Shown here: positions 1 to 15,032 of the stretch, one piece after another
Layout: each line of letters starts with the position of its first letter
How positions within the stretch are numbered: position 1 is the first letter of the stretch
NCBI RefSeq assembly: GCF_020524765.1
Contig: NZ_JAIVLR010000001.1
Span: forward strand, 1,116,001-1,180,000
Length of the DNA: 64,000 nucleotides
DNA from: Qipengyuania gaetbuli
Lineage (GTDB): Bacteria > Pseudomonadota > Alphaproteobacteria > Sphingomonadales > Sphingomonadaceae
Reading direction: 5' to 3'
The notes under the pieces: model-generated
The model's database searches: none
What the model saw: the letters and a program-made list of their open reading frames with translations, nothing else
Told to the model about the DNA's origin: nothing
Made by a program: the position numbers and the translations under genes

Positions 1-97
1 ACGCTCGCATAAAGCGCAAATCCGCGGTGTTAAGCGGGGAATCGGTGAGGCGTTCTGTGCTTGCCGCATGGCGATTGCATGGGCATGACACCGCCCC

Positions 98-1675
98 ATG
101 AAACACGACGTCCTCGTCATCGGATCAGGGGCGGCCGGCCTCACCGCCGCGCTCGAACTCGCCCAGCACAAGAAGGTGTTGGTGCTGGCCAAGGGCAAGC
201 TGACCAGCGGCTCGACCGCCTGGGCGCAGGGCGGCATCGCGGCCGTGCTGGACGCTGGCGACACGTTCGAAAACCACATCCACGACACGATGGTGGCCGG
301 CGCCGGCCTCAACGATCTCGAGACGGTCGAATTCGTCATCGAACGTGCCCCTGCGGCGATCGACCGGTTGTGCGAACTGGGCGTGCCCTTCAACCGCGAG
401 GAAGGCGATCTCCACCTCACCCGTGAAGGCGGACACTCGCACCGTCGCATCGTCCATGTGAACGATGCGACCGGCTGGGCCGTGCAGGCCGCCCTGCTCA
501 AGGCGGCGGAGGAAAACCCCAATATCACCCTGCTGCCTAACCAGAGCTGCATCGACCTCATCACCGGCCGCAACCAGAAGGACTATTCGGGATCGGGCCG
601 CGTCTGGGGCGCCTATGCGCTCGACGAGGAGAGCGGCAAGGTCGTCGCCCACCTAGCGAAGGCGACCGTGCTGGCCGCGGGCGGAGCAGGCCGCGTCTAC
701 CTCTTCTCGACCGCTCCGCGCGGCGCGACCGGAGACGGCATCGCGATGGCGTGGCGGGCGGGTGCGCGCGTCTCCAACATGGAGATGATGCAGTTCCACC
801 CGACCTGTCTCTACAATCTCGAGGTCAAGAACTTCCTCATCACCGAAGCGGTGCGCGGAGAGGGCGGGCGCCTGTACAACCCGGTTACGGGCGAACGCTA
901 CATGGAGAAATACGACGCGGAGCGCATGGAGCTGGCCCCGCGCGATATCGTGGCGCGCGCGAACGACGACCAGATCAAGCGCTACGGCCTCGACTATGTC
1001 CACCTCGACATCAGCCACCAGCCGCCCGAATTCGTGAAGGAGCATTTCCCCACGATCCACGAAAAGCTGCTCGGCCTCGGCATCGACATGACGAAGCAGC
1101 CGATCCCGGTTGTCCCCGCCCAGCATTACACCTGCGGCGGGGTGAAGGTGGACCTCGATGCGCGCACCGACCTGCCGGGCCTGTGGGCAGCGGGCGAATG
1201 CACCGAGAGCGGACTGCACGGGGCGAACCGCCTCGCGTCGAACTCGCTGCTCGAATGCTTCGTCTTCGGCGAGGCGGCGGCCAAGGACATCCTGCGCTGC
1301 TGGGACCAGCTCGACGAACCGCCGGAAATCCTGCCGTGGGACGAAAGCCGCGTCACCGATTCCGACGAGGAAGTGGTCATCAAGCAGAACTGGACCGAAA
1401 TCCGCCGATTCATGTGGAACTATGTCGGTATCGTGCGCACTACCAAGCGCCTCGAACGCGCCGCGCACCGCATCCGCCTGCTGCGCGAGGAGGTGGAGGA
1501 TTATTACGGCCACTTCCGCGTAACCACCGACCTCATCGAACTGCGCAACCTGCTGGAATGCGCAGGGCTCATCGTGAACAGCGCCCTCAAGCGGCACGAG
1601 AGCCGCGGGCTGCATTTCATTCTCGATTATCCGGAAACTGACCCCGTCGCGCGCGACACGGTGCTGGTGCCCTAG
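98..1675 (+). CDS. nadB: L-aspartate oxidase
   Basis: Flavoprotein that oxidises L-aspartate to iminoaspartate, the first step of de novo NAD synthesis; NadA then condenses the product with dihydroxyacetone phosphate. At 525 aa it has the usual family length. The N-terminal FAD-binding loop VIGSGAAGL lies at about residues 7-15. The succinate-dehydrogenase-like signatures QFHPT, RIVHVNDATG and TEAVRGEGG are present, as is the ESGLHGANRLASNSLLE segment typical of NadB. The partners nadA and nadC are not visible; they may lie upstream of the window edge. The gene converges on the PilZ gene with a 7 bp gap and no obvious terminator. Confidence 0.96.
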   Translation: MKHDVLVIGSGAAGLTAALELAQHKKVLVLAKGKLTSGSTAWAQGGIAAVLDAGDTFENHIHDTMVAGAGLNDLETVEFVIERAPAAIDRLCELGVPFNREEGDLHLTREGGHSHRRIVHVNDATGWAVQAALLKAAEENPNITLLPNQSCIDLITGRNQKDYSGSGRVWGAYALDEESGKVVAHLAKATVLAAGGAGRVYLFSTAPRGATGDGIAMAWRAGARVSNMEMMQFHPTCLYNLEVKNFLITEAVRGEGGRLYNPVTGERYMEKYDAERMELAPRDIVARANDDQIKRYGLDYVHLDISHQPPEFVKEHFPTIHEKLLGLGIDMTKQPIPVVPAQHYTCGGVKVDLDARTDLPGLWAAGECTESGLHGANRLASNSLLECFVFGEAAAKDILRCWDQLDEPPEILPWDESRVTDSDEEVVIKQNWTEIRRFMWNYVGIVRTTKRLERAAHRIRLLREEVEDYYGHFRVTTDLIELRNLLECAGLIVNSALKRHESRGLHFILDYPETDPVARDTVLVP

Positions 1676-1682
1676 ACAGTCC

Positions 1683-2048
1683 TTAAAGGCTGCTGCTGGC
1701 CCTTGCGCCCAGGGGTGGCAACCGGCGACCGAAGCGGTCGAAATCCGCATCGTCGGTCACGGTGATGCCGTCGGCGAAACGGAAATAGTCGAGCGTCGCC
1801 ATGCTGATGGGAACGGTGAACTTCACTCCGGCAAGGCTGTCCTCGATCCAGCAGACTGTGCCGGTCGCCGTCATGCCTGCCGGAAGCTGCAGTTCGACCT
1901 CGTCCCCGCGAGCGATGCTTTCGCCAAGGCCGCGCAGGCGGCAACCGGCGAGCGACAGATCCAGGATCTGCGCTTCACCGCGACATTCGGCCGACGAATA
2001 TTCGATTGTGGAAGACGCTTCGTAGCGCTCTGCGCCCCGTCGTTCCAT
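1683..2048 (-). CDS. PilZ domain protein
   Basis: Small soluble single-domain protein of 121 aa. It opens with the c-di-GMP-binding arginine region (ERRGAERY) and continues with the D-x-S-x-x-G type motif (LDLSLAGCRL, about residue 30). Both are hallmarks of PilZ domains, which bind c-di-GMP and act as effectors of motility, polysaccharide or virulence functions. The C-terminal 30 residues are charged and not conserved in style. It has no fused output domain, so the target is unknown. The start is an ATG preceded by a G-rich stretch. The gene stands alone, convergent with nadB. Confidence 0.8.
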   Translation of the reverse strand: MERRGAERYEASSTIEYSSAECRGEAQILDLSLAGCRLRGLGESIARGDEVELQLPAGMTATGTVCWIEDSLAGVKFTVPISMATLDYFRFADGITVTDDADFDRFGRRLPPLGARASSSL

Positions 2049-2235
2049 TCAAGCAACCCCCCGAAATTCAGCGTCCTGCATAGCAAAATGTCGATTTTCG
2101 TCTTGTAAGTATGCGACAAGCTCGTTCGCACGCTTCGGGACCCGCGTTCAGCCGCACATAGGCGACAATAGACAAGCGGGCCGGAATGCGGTCATGTGCA
2201 GCAAGAGGATTGCATCAGCAAAGGAGAGCGCAGGC

Positions 2236-3129
2236 GTGCCCATCACCAAGGCCAACGGGATCGACATCCATTACGAAGAGCATGGCAACAGCAATGATCC
2301 CGCCATGCTGCTCATAATGGGCTTCGGCGCGCAGCTGACCCTGTGGCCGGATGAACTGGTCGAGGCGCTGGCAGGGCACGGTTACCGCGTCATCCGTTAC
2401 GACAATCGCGATATTGGCCTCAGCCACAAGTTCGACGGCGTGAAAGCGCCCGGCCTCGTCAAGATGACGCTGATGGGCAAGCTCGGCCTTACTCCGCGCG
2501 TCCCCTATACGCTGGCCGACATGGCGGCCGACGGCGTGGGCCTGCTCGACGCGCTGGAGATCGAGCGCGCGCATATCGTCGGGGCCAGCATGGGCGGCAT
2601 GATCGCCCAGCACGTCGCGCACAAATATCCCGACCGCTGCCTCAGCTTCACGCAGGTCTTCTCCACCACCGGCCATGCCAAGCTGCCGCCGGCGCGCAAG
2701 GAAGCGCTGCAGGCGCTGGTGACACGGCCGAAGAGCACCGAGGAAGAAGCACTGGTCGCGCACGGCATCATGCTGGCGCGCACCATCGGCTCGCCCGGGT
2801 ATCCCTCGCCCGAAGAACGGCTGCGCGAACGCACGCTCGCCAGCGTCAGGCGCAGCTTCTACCCCGAAGGCCCGACCCGGCACCTGTCCGCCATCGTTGC
2901 CGACGGCGACCGCAGCACGATGCTGCGCGACGTGCGGGTGCCGACGCTGGTGCTTCACGGCGAGGACGATCCGCTGGTCCCGTGCGAAGGCGGGCGCCAT
3001 ACGGCAGAGTGCATTCCCGACGCGAAACTGAAGACGATCCCGGGCTGGGGCCATGACCTCCCGCTCGACCTCGTCGACGAACTCGCCGCCGAAATAGCCG
3101 GTCACGCACGCGAAAGCGTCGCCGCCTAA
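2236..3129 (+). CDS. Alpha/beta-fold hydrolase
   Basis: Probable esterase or haloperoxidase-like hydrolase of 297 aa. It carries the nucleophile elbow GASMGG with serine as nucleophile, an acid in HGEDDPLVP and a C-terminal histidine in GWGHDLP, so the Ser-Asp-His triad is complete. The oxyanion region IMGFGAQL and the RYDNRDIG segment resemble the broad family often annotated as alpha/beta hydrolase or putative aclacinomycin methylesterase-like. I place the start at the GTG at 2236 because AAGGAG sits 10 bases upstream; a longer reading frame opens at 2194 without a good ribosome site. No signal peptide is seen, so it is cytoplasmic. The substrate cannot be told from sequence. Confidence 0.82.
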   Translation: MPITKANGIDIHYEEHGNSNDPAMLLIMGFGAQLTLWPDELVEALAGHGYRVIRYDNRDIGLSHKFDGVKAPGLVKMTLMGKLGLTPRVPYTLADMAADGVGLLDALEIERAHIVGASMGGMIAQHVAHKYPDRCLSFTQVFSTTGHAKLPPARKEALQALVTRPKSTEEEALVAHGIMLARTIGSPGYPSPEERLRERTLASVRRSFYPEGPTRHLSAIVADGDRSTMLRDVRVPTLVLHGEDDPLVPCEGGRHTAECIPDAKLKTIPGWGHDLPLDLVDELAAEIAGHARESVAA

Positions 3130-3154
3130 CCGTCCGCTCCGCCCAGCGCGGCGG

Positions 3155-4540
<1,386 letters not shown>

Positions 4541-4588
4541 CTTCGCGCCCTGCGCTGCCGCTGCCGTAGCGTCAAGCGGCGATGCCGG

Positions 4589-8661
<4,073 letters not shown>

Positions 8662-8680
8662 AACGGTCGCAGGGGGCGGA

Positions 8681-9751
8681 ATGGAACAGCGGGGCAAGGG
8701 TTCGATCGAGGAGGGCGGCTTCCTGCTGTTCCTCGCGCTGGTCACGCTGGCGCTGCTCGTCATCGTCCTGCCGTTCTTCCAGCCGCTGTTGTGGGCAGCG
8801 CTGGCGGCGATCATGTTCCAGCCGCTGCTGCGCTGGTTCCTCGCCCGCCTGCCGGGGCGTGACACGCTGGCGACGCTGCTGACGCTCGGCGTCATCTTCG
8901 TGGCGGTGATCCTGCCGACCTTCTGGATCGGCAGCGCCGTGGTGGACGAGGCCGCCGGGCTGGTCGTCGCCTTCCAGGAGGGCCAGATCGACGTCAGCAT
9001 GTGGTTCGACCAGGTGTTTGCGGCCCTGCCCGCCAATATCCAGGCCTCGCTCGAAGCCTCGGGCTGGGGCAATCTCGGCGCGCTGCAGCAGCGTGCGCAG
9101 GAATTTGCGCAGGCCAGTCTCGGCCTCATCGCGCAGCAGGCGCTGGCCATCGGCGGCAGCGTGTTCGGCTTCGTGCTGGCCCTTGCCATCGGGCTTTACG
9201 TGACCTTCTTCCTGCTGCGCGACGGGCGCGCGATCGGAGAGAGCGTGTTGAACGCACTCCCCTTCGAACGCGGCATTGCCGACCGGCTGGCAGCACGGTT
9301 CCTCGGCATCGTGCGCGCCACGATCAAGGGTTCGGTCGTCGTGGGCCTCGTGCAGGGCGCGCTCGGCGCCATCACCTTCTCGATCGTCGGCATTCCGTCC
9401 GTACTGCTGCTGGGCGTGATCATGGCGATCGCTTCGCTGCTGCCGGCAGTCGGCCCGGCCATCGTCTGGGTGCCGGCTGCGATCTACCTGCTGGCGACAG
9501 GCGCGATCTGGCAGGGCATCGTCGTGATCGTGTCGGGTGTGGCGCTGATCGGCATGATCGACAACGTCCTGCGCCCGATTCTCGTAGGCCGCGACACCGG
9601 CATTCCCGACTGGCTGATCCTTGTCACCACGCTGGGCGGAATCGCACTGTTCGGATTGTCGGGCATCGTCATCGGACCACTGGTGGCAGGCCTGTTCCTG
9701 GCCGGCTGGGGCATATTGTCGGAACAGCGCGCACAGGCCGCAGCGGCCTAA
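8681..9751 (+). CDS. AI-2E family transporter (PerM/YdiK-like)
   Basis: Integral inner-membrane protein of 356 aa with about seven to eight hydrophobic segments: two near the N-terminus, then one at residues 70-90 and a C-terminal cluster from 160. Its pattern matches the AI-2E transporter/PerM family, including the GYVTFFLLRDGR-like loop (GLYVTFFLLRDGR) and the C-terminal DNVLRPILVGRDT signature. Members have been linked to autoinducer-2 export or Na+/H+ exchange; the substrate here is unknown. It begins 20 bp after gyrB with a ribosome site (GGGGGCGG) and may be transcribed with it. Its 3' end overlaps the next, convergent gene by 4 bp. Confidence 0.87.
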   Translation: MEQRGKGSIEEGGFLLFLALVTLALLVIVLPFFQPLLWAALAAIMFQPLLRWFLARLPGRDTLATLLTLGVIFVAVILPTFWIGSAVVDEAAGLVVAFQEGQIDVSMWFDQVFAALPANIQASLEASGWGNLGALQQRAQEFAQASLGLIAQQALAIGGSVFGFVLALAIGLYVTFFLLRDGRAIGESVLNALPFERGIADRLAARFLGIVRATIKGSVVVGLVQGALGAITFSIVGIPSVLLLGVIMAIASLLPAVGPAIVWVPAAIYLLATGAIWQGIVVIVSGVALIGMIDNVLRPILVGRDTGIPDWLILVTTLGGIALFGLSGIVIGPLVAGLFLAGWGILSEQRAQAAAA

Positions 9752-10275
9752 TCGATTTCCTTTGCCCGAAGCATCGGGTTCATCTTGGTGATGTGGTTGA
9801 GCCACGCCTTGGGCTTGCGCAGCATGTCTTCCGGATAGGCGACCTTGAGGCCGAGGATCCGGCCGATCTCGCCCACGAAATGGATGCAGTTGCGCGTGTC
9901 GAGATCGTAGAACTTGCCCGGCGCATCGCGCCATTCGGACACCAGCTTGCGCACCTTCCAGTACTGGCCATCATCCATGGTCAGGGTGAAATGGCGGTTG
10001 GTCTTGGTGAGCCACTTCTCCTTTTCGGTCATGATGATGTGTTCGACCGGCCCGCGCAGCACGGCAATCGACGCGCGCTTGGCGGAAAAGCCGTAGTTTT
10101 CCTTGATCGCGGTGCCATCTTCCAGCGTCCCTTCCATCGATATGAAAGTGTGCGGATAGCGCCCCGCGATCACCGACCCGTTGAAGGAATGGAAGGTGAT
10201 CTGGACCTCCGCCGCGGCGAGCGAGGACCAGGCGAGCGCGAGCAGGACGAGGAAATGCCGGAGGGTGCGAACCAT
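9748..10275 (-). CDS. Exported protein with possible permuted NlpC/P60-papain fold
   Basis: Uncharacterised exported protein of 175 aa with an N-terminal signal peptide (FLVLLALAWSSLAAA, residues 8-22). The mature part has a His in GRYPHTFIS (His42) and a Cys preceded by Asn in DTRNCIHFVGEI (Cys130). A histidine before an N-C-x-x-F element is the order seen in circularly permuted NlpC/P60-type cysteine hydrolases, so I infer a periplasmic amidase or peptidase-like fold. This is inference from two motifs; no family name is certain. It stands alone between convergent and same-strand genes, 49 bp downstream of the putA stop. Confidence 0.7.
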   Translation of the reverse strand: MVRTLRHFLVLLALAWSSLAAAEVQITFHSFNGSVIAGRYPHTFISMEGTLEDGTAIKENYGFSAKRASIAVLRGPVEHIIMTEKEKWLTKTNRHFTLTMDDGQYWKVRKLVSEWRDAPGKFYDLDTRNCIHFVGEIGRILGLKVAYPEDMLRKPKAWLNHITKMNPMLRAKEID

Positions 10276-10324
10276 GGGGGCGGTTTATGCCAGCCCACCA
10301 TGGTTTCGCAATGGCTTGTCTCGC

Positions 10325-13300
10325 TCAGCTCGCCAGCAGGGTGGCGTTGCCGCCTGCCGCGGTCGTGTCGATGCAGACCACCCGTTCGGTCGCGAAACGG
10401 GCGACATAGTGCGGGCCGCCCGCCTTGGGGCCGGTGCCCGAGAGCCCTTCCCCGCCGAAGGGCTGGCTTTCCACCACCGCGCCGATCTGGTTGCGGTTGA
10501 CGTAGAAATTGCCGACCCGCGCCCGCGCTTCGACGAAGGCGCGCGTATCGTCGTTGCGGCTGTGGAGGCCGAGGGTGAGGCCATAGCCGGTGGCGTTGAT
10601 TTCTTCGACCACGCGCCCGAGGTCCGCGGCCTTGTAGCGCACGACATGCAGCACGGGCCCGAAGTTCTCGCGCTTCAGGTCGAGGATCGAATCCATCTCG
10701 ATGATGGTCGGCGCGACATAGCAACCGGCACTCGCCCCATTGTGCAGGCGACGGCGCCAGACCTGCCGCCCGGCCTTCTTGCGGCGGGCGACATGGCGTT
10801 CGAGTGCGGCCTTCGCATCGGGATCGATAACCGGGCCGACATCGGTCGCCAGCTCTTCCGGATCGCCCACGGTCAGCGCCTCGAACGCGCCGCGGATCAT
10901 GTGCAGCATGGAATCGTAGACCTCGTCCTGGATGTGCAGGACGCGCAGCGCCGAACAGCGCTGGCCCGCGCTCTGGAAGGCAGAGGCAACGACATCGCGC
11001 GTGACCTGTTCGGGCAGCGCGGTGGAATCTACGATCATCGCGTTCTGCCCGCCGGTCTCGGCGATGAAGGTCGCGATCGGCCCGTCGCGCGAGGCAAGGC
11101 TGCGGTTGATGGCCTGGGCGGTCTGGGTCGAGCCGGTGAAGGCCACGCCTGCAATGCGCGGGTCGGAGGTGATCATCTCGCCCACATCGCCTGCGCCCGG
11201 CAGGATCTGGAAGGCTTCTTCCGGAATGCCCGCCTCGTGGCACAGCCTGACGGCCAGCGCCGCGATCAGCGGGGTCTGTTCGGCGGGCTTGGCAACCACG
11301 GTGTTACCGGCAGCAAGCGCCGCTGCGGCCGGGCCGATGAAGATGGCGAGCGGGAAGTTCCACGGGCTGATCGTGGCGAAGACGCCGCGCCCGGCCATGG
11401 TCAAGCGGTTTTCCTCGCCCGTCGGGCCGGGCAGCGGGATCGGGGCCGAGAACAGGCGGCGCGCCTCGACCGCGTAATAGCGCAGGAAGTCGACCGCTTC
11501 GCGCAGTTCGAGCACCGCATCCTGCAAGGTCTTGCCGGCTTCGCGCTGGCACAGCGAGAGAAACTCCTCGGTATGCGCCTCGAACAGGTCAGCGGCCTCT
11601 TCCAGTAGCAGGGCACGCTTCTCGCCGCCCAGCGCGTTCCAGCCCGGCTGGATGTCGAGCGCGCGGGTGATCGCTTCCTCGACCTCGAAGTCGAGCGAAT
11701 CCCGCCTCGTGCCGACTTCGGCAGTCAGGTCGTGCGGCTTGTTGATCGGAGCGACCTCGCCCTCGGCACCCGACACGAAGGTCGGCTCGGCATGCCAGTG
11801 GCGCGTCGACAGAGCATCGAGCCGGTCGAGCAGCGATTCGCGCACGAGCGGGTCCGACAAATCGACCCCGGCCGAGTTCTTGCGGTTGGGGAAGATGTCC
11901 TTCGGCAGCGCGATGGCCGGATTGCGATAGGGCTTCAGCGCCTTGAGGTCGGCGCACGGATCGGTGACGAGGTCGGCCACCGGCACTTCGGCATCAGCCA
12001 TGCGGTTGACGAAGCTGCTGTTCGCCCCGTTCTCCAGCAGGCGCCTCACCAGATAGGCGAGCAGGTCCTTGTGCGTGCCGGTCGGCGCATAGATGCGCAC
12101 GGTGGTGCGCGCATTGCCCTCGACCTGTGCGAGCGCATCGTAGACATCCTCGCCCATGCCGTGGAGGCGCTGGAATTCGAACGGCTTGCTGCCGGCCAGC
12201 GCCTTGATCGCGCCCACCGTATAGGCGTTGTGCGTGGCGAAGGCGGGATAGATCACGTCGCTTGCCGAAAACAGCGTGTCCGCGCAGGCGAGGTAGCTCA
12301 CGTCGGTCGCCAGCTTGCGCGTGAAGACGGGAAAATCGGTGAAGCCGCCGACGTGGCTCACCTTGATCTCGGTGTCCCAGTAAGCGCCCTTCACCAGGCG
12401 GACGAAGAATTTCCGGTCGTATTTGCGCGCGAGGCGGGCGACCCATTCGCACATCGGCACACCGCGCTTCTGGTAGGCCTGGATAGCGAGGCCGAAGCCT
12501 TCGTAGCGGCTGCCGTCGGCGCGCACGAACAGCGCATCGTCCTGCGCAAGCGCTTCTATGATATCCATCGACAGCTCCAGCCGGTCGGCCTCCTCGGCAT
12601 CGATGGTGAAATGGATGTTCGCATCGCGCGCCTTGGCGATCAGGGGGCGCAGCATGGGCACGAGATCCGCCACCGCCTTCTCGCCGTGGAAGAAGGTGTA
12701 TTTCGGATGCAGTGCCGACAGCTTGACCGAGATGCCGGGGGACGTCCGGGGATCGCCCGTGCCTTCGCGCGCAAGCCGGTCGATCGCGCGCTCGTAGCTG
12801 GCGCGGTAGCCTTCGGCATCGTCGAAAGTCATCGCGCCTTCGCCGAGCATGTCGAAACTGTGGGTCAGCCCCTTGGCGCGTTCGGGTGCGGCACGCTTGA
12901 GCGATTCGTCGATCGTGCGGCCGTAGACGAACTGGCCGCCGAGGATGCGCATGGCCTGCAAGGTCGCCTTGCGGATGACCGGTTCGCCCAGCCGCGTGAC
13001 GGCGTTCTTGAGCGTGCGGCGCATGCCTTTCTGCGCTTCTTCGGGGCGTTCCAGCACCTCGCCGGTCAGCATGAGCGAGAAGGTCGCCGCATTGACGAAG
13101 GTGGAAGAGCTTTCGCCGAGATGTTCGGACCAGTCGATATCGCCGATCTTGTCGCGGATCAGCGCATCGGCGGTGGCCGCATCGGGCACGCGCAGCAGCG
13201 CTTCGGCAAGGCACATCAGCGCCACGCCTTCTTCGGTGGCAAGGCCGTATTGCTGGAGGAAAGCGTCGATCCCGCTCGCCTTGCGACGCCGCGCACCCTC

Positions 13301-13462
13301 GATCAGCTTTGCCGCCAGGGCAGCCGCCTCGCCATGCTTCTCGCTCGCCCGTCCGGCCTGGCCCAGACGCTCTGCCACGCAGGCGTTTTCTTCCGCGCGA
13401 TAGGCCTCGCGCAGCGACTGGCGGGAGATGGGGGAAAGGCGGGCAGGATCGTGCAAGGCCAT
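10325..13462 (-). CDS. putA: Bifunctional proline dehydrogenase / P5C dehydrogenase
   Basis: Converts L-proline to glutamate in two steps, using FAD in the N-terminal PRODH barrel and NAD+ in the C-terminal aldehyde dehydrogenase. The PRODH signature RLVKGAYWD and the ALDH signatures ISPWNFPLAIF, FIAETGGQNAMIV (general base Glu) and SAGQRCSALR (catalytic Cys) are intact. There is no N-terminal ribbon-helix-helix domain, so this PutA does not look like a DNA-binding autoregulator. I use the ATG at 13462 (1,045 aa), with ACGGAG eight bases upstream. An in-frame start at 13522 lacks a ribosome site. Expected peripheral to the inner membrane, feeding the quinone pool. Confidence 0.96.
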   Translation of the reverse strand: MALHDPARLSPISRQSLREAYRAEENACVAERLGQAGRASEKHGEAAALAAKLIEGARRRKASGIDAFLQQYGLATEEGVALMCLAEALLRVPDAATADALIRDKIGDIDWSEHLGESSSTFVNAATFSLMLTGEVLERPEEAQKGMRRTLKNAVTRLGEPVIRKATLQAMRILGGQFVYGRTIDESLKRAAPERAKGLTHSFDMLGEGAMTFDDAEGYRASYERAIDRLAREGTGDPRTSPGISVKLSALHPKYTFFHGEKAVADLVPMLRPLIAKARDANIHFTIDAEEADRLELSMDIIEALAQDDALFVRADGSRYEGFGLAIQAYQKRGVPMCEWVARLARKYDRKFFVRLVKGAYWDTEIKVSHVGGFTDFPVFTRKLATDVSYLACADTLFSASDVIYPAFATHNAYTVGAIKALAGSKPFEFQRLHGMGEDVYDALAQVEGNARTTVRIYAPTGTHKDLLAYLVRRLLENGANSSFVNRMADAEVPVADLVTDPCADLKALKPYRNPAIALPKDIFPNRKNSAGVDLSDPLVRESLLDRLDALSTRHWHAEPTFVSGAEGEVAPINKPHDLTAEVGTRRDSLDFEVEEAITRALDIQPGWNALGGEKRALLLEEAADLFEAHTEEFLSLCQREAGKTLQDAVLELREAVDFLRYYAVEARRLFSAPIPLPGPTGEENRLTMAGRGVFATISPWNFPLAIFIGPAAAALAAGNTVVAKPAEQTPLIAALAVRLCHEAGIPEEAFQILPGAGDVGEMITSDPRIAGVAFTGSTQTAQAINRSLASRDGPIATFIAETGGQNAMIVDSTALPEQVTRDVVASAFQSAGQRCSALRVLHIQDEVYDSMLHMIRGAFEALTVGDPEELATDVGPVIDPDAKAALERHVARRKKAGRQVWRRRLHNGASAGCYVAPTIIEMDSILDLKRENFGPVLHVVRYKAADLGRVVEEINATGYGLTLGLHSRNDDTRAFVEARARVGNFYVNRNQIGAVVESQPFGGEGLSGTGPKAGGPHYVARFATERVVCIDTTAAGGNATLLAS

Positions 13463-13547
13463 GCGACTCCGTTGGGCTTGGGTGGACGTGCGCCCCTTGG
13501 ACCCGCGCGCAGGCGCTTTCAAGCTTTGTGAACCGTGCCTGCGGGCC

Positions 13548-15032
13548 TCAGGCCTGCGCGAACCATTCCGCTACGGCAGGGGCGCTTTCGGCAGGCAGGT
13601 GCAGGCCCAGCTTGCTGCGGCGCCACAGCACGTCTTCCGCGCTGCGGGCGTATTCGAAATCGCGCAGGTAGCGCAGTTCCGCAGCGTAGAGATCGCCGCC
13701 GAAATGCTCGCCCAGTTCGCCCAGCGAGGTGGCGGACCCGATCACGCGGTCGACGCGCGTCCCGTAGGCGCGGGCAAGGCGCAGAAGCATTTCGGGCGGG
13801 AGCCAGGGATAGCGATCGCTCGCGTTCCACAGATAGCGGGCGAAGTCGGCACGCTCCATGTCGCCGCCGGGCAGGGGGGCGTCTTGCGTCCACGGGCCGG
13901 ACGGCAGCGGGAGGTGCCGCCTGAGCTTTGCCAGCGCGTGTTCGGCGAGCTTGCGATAGGTGGTGATCTTGCCGCCATAGACCGACAGGATCGGCGCCCC
14001 GCCATCGGTTTCCAGCTCGAAGACGTAATCGCGCGTGACGGTCGAATTGCTCTTCGAATTGTCCTCGTAGAGCGGGCGGACACCGGCATAGGTGTGGACG
14101 ATGTCTTCCTCGGTGATCCCACTCTTGAGATACTGCGTCGCCGCCTCGCGCAGGTAGGCCTTTTCTTCCTCGCTGATTTCCACACGGTCCAGATAGCCTT
14201 CGTAGAGCATGTCGGTCGTGCCGATCAGCGTGAAATCGCGCTCGTAGGGAATGGCGAAGACGATCCGCCCGTCGGCCTGCTGGAAGATGTAGGCATGGTC
14301 GCCCGGATAGGCGCGCGGCACGATGATGTGGCTGCCCTTCACCAGCCGCAGATGAGCAGGCGTCCCGCTGCCGAGAGCGCGCTTCGCCACGCGGTCGACG
14401 AAGGGGCCGGCGGCATTGACGACGGCCCGCGCCTCGACCCTGCGCTCCCCGTTTTCGTCCACGAGCGTGGCCGCCCAGTGATCGGCGTGCCGCTCGAGCG
14501 CGGTGCATTCGGTGCGCGTCCAGACCTTCGCGCCGCGTTCCTGCGCGTCCATCGCCGTCAGCACGACGAGGCGCGAATCCTCCACCCAGCAGTCCGAATA
14601 TTCGAACCCTGCGACCAGATGTTCCTGCAGGATCGAGCGGTGCGGGGCCTTGCGCAAATCGATCCGGTGCGAGCCGGGCAGCGTCTTGCGCCCGCCCAGC
14701 CGGTCATAGAGGAACAGGCCGGCGCGCAGCATCCACTTGGGCCGCATGCCGGGCTCGTGCGGCAGGACGAAGCGCAGCGGCCAAATGATGTGCGGCGCAT
14801 TGGCGAGCAGTACCTCGCGCTCGCGCAGGCTTTCGGCGACGAGGCGGAATTCGTAATGTTCGAGATAGCGCAGGCCGCCATGCACCAGCTTGGTGCTGGC
14901 CGACGAGGTGTGGGAAGCGAGATCGTCCTTCTCCACCAGCGCCACCGACAGGCCGCGGCCGGCGGCATCGCGCGCGATGCCTGCGCCGTTGATCCCGCCG
15001 CCGATGACGAGGAGGTCGAAGCGCTCGCTCAT
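13548..15032 (-). CDS. glpD: Aerobic glycerol-3-phosphate dehydrogenase
   Basis: FAD enzyme that oxidises sn-glycerol 3-phosphate to dihydroxyacetone phosphate and passes electrons to quinone at the inner membrane. Length 494 aa is normal. The N-terminal dinucleotide loop VIGGGINGAGIARDAAGRG and the SSASTKLVHGGLRYLE segment are diagnostic of GlpD. The C-terminal domain around WNASDRYPWLPPEM is also present. Its ATG overlaps the stop codon of mtnP in ATGA, so translation is coupled to mtnP, not to a glycerol kinase or facilitator gene. No glpK, glpF or glpR is in the window. Confidence 0.95.
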   Translation of the reverse strand: MSERFDLLVIGGGINGAGIARDAAGRGLSVALVEKDDLASHTSSASTKLVHGGLRYLEHYEFRLVAESLREREVLLANAPHIIWPLRFVLPHEPGMRPKWMLRAGLFLYDRLGGRKTLPGSHRIDLRKAPHRSILQEHLVAGFEYSDCWVEDSRLVVLTAMDAQERGAKVWTRTECTALERHADHWAATLVDENGERRVEARAVVNAAGPFVDRVAKRALGSGTPAHLRLVKGSHIIVPRAYPGDHAYIFQQADGRIVFAIPYERDFTLIGTTDMLYEGYLDRVEISEEEKAYLREAATQYLKSGITEEDIVHTYAGVRPLYEDNSKSNSTVTRDYVFELETDGGAPILSVYGGKITTYRKLAEHALAKLRRHLPLPSGPWTQDAPLPGGDMERADFARYLWNASDRYPWLPPEMLLRLARAYGTRVDRVIGSATSLGELGEHFGGDLYAAELRYLRDFEYARSAEDVLWRRSKLGLHLPAESAPAVAEWFAQA

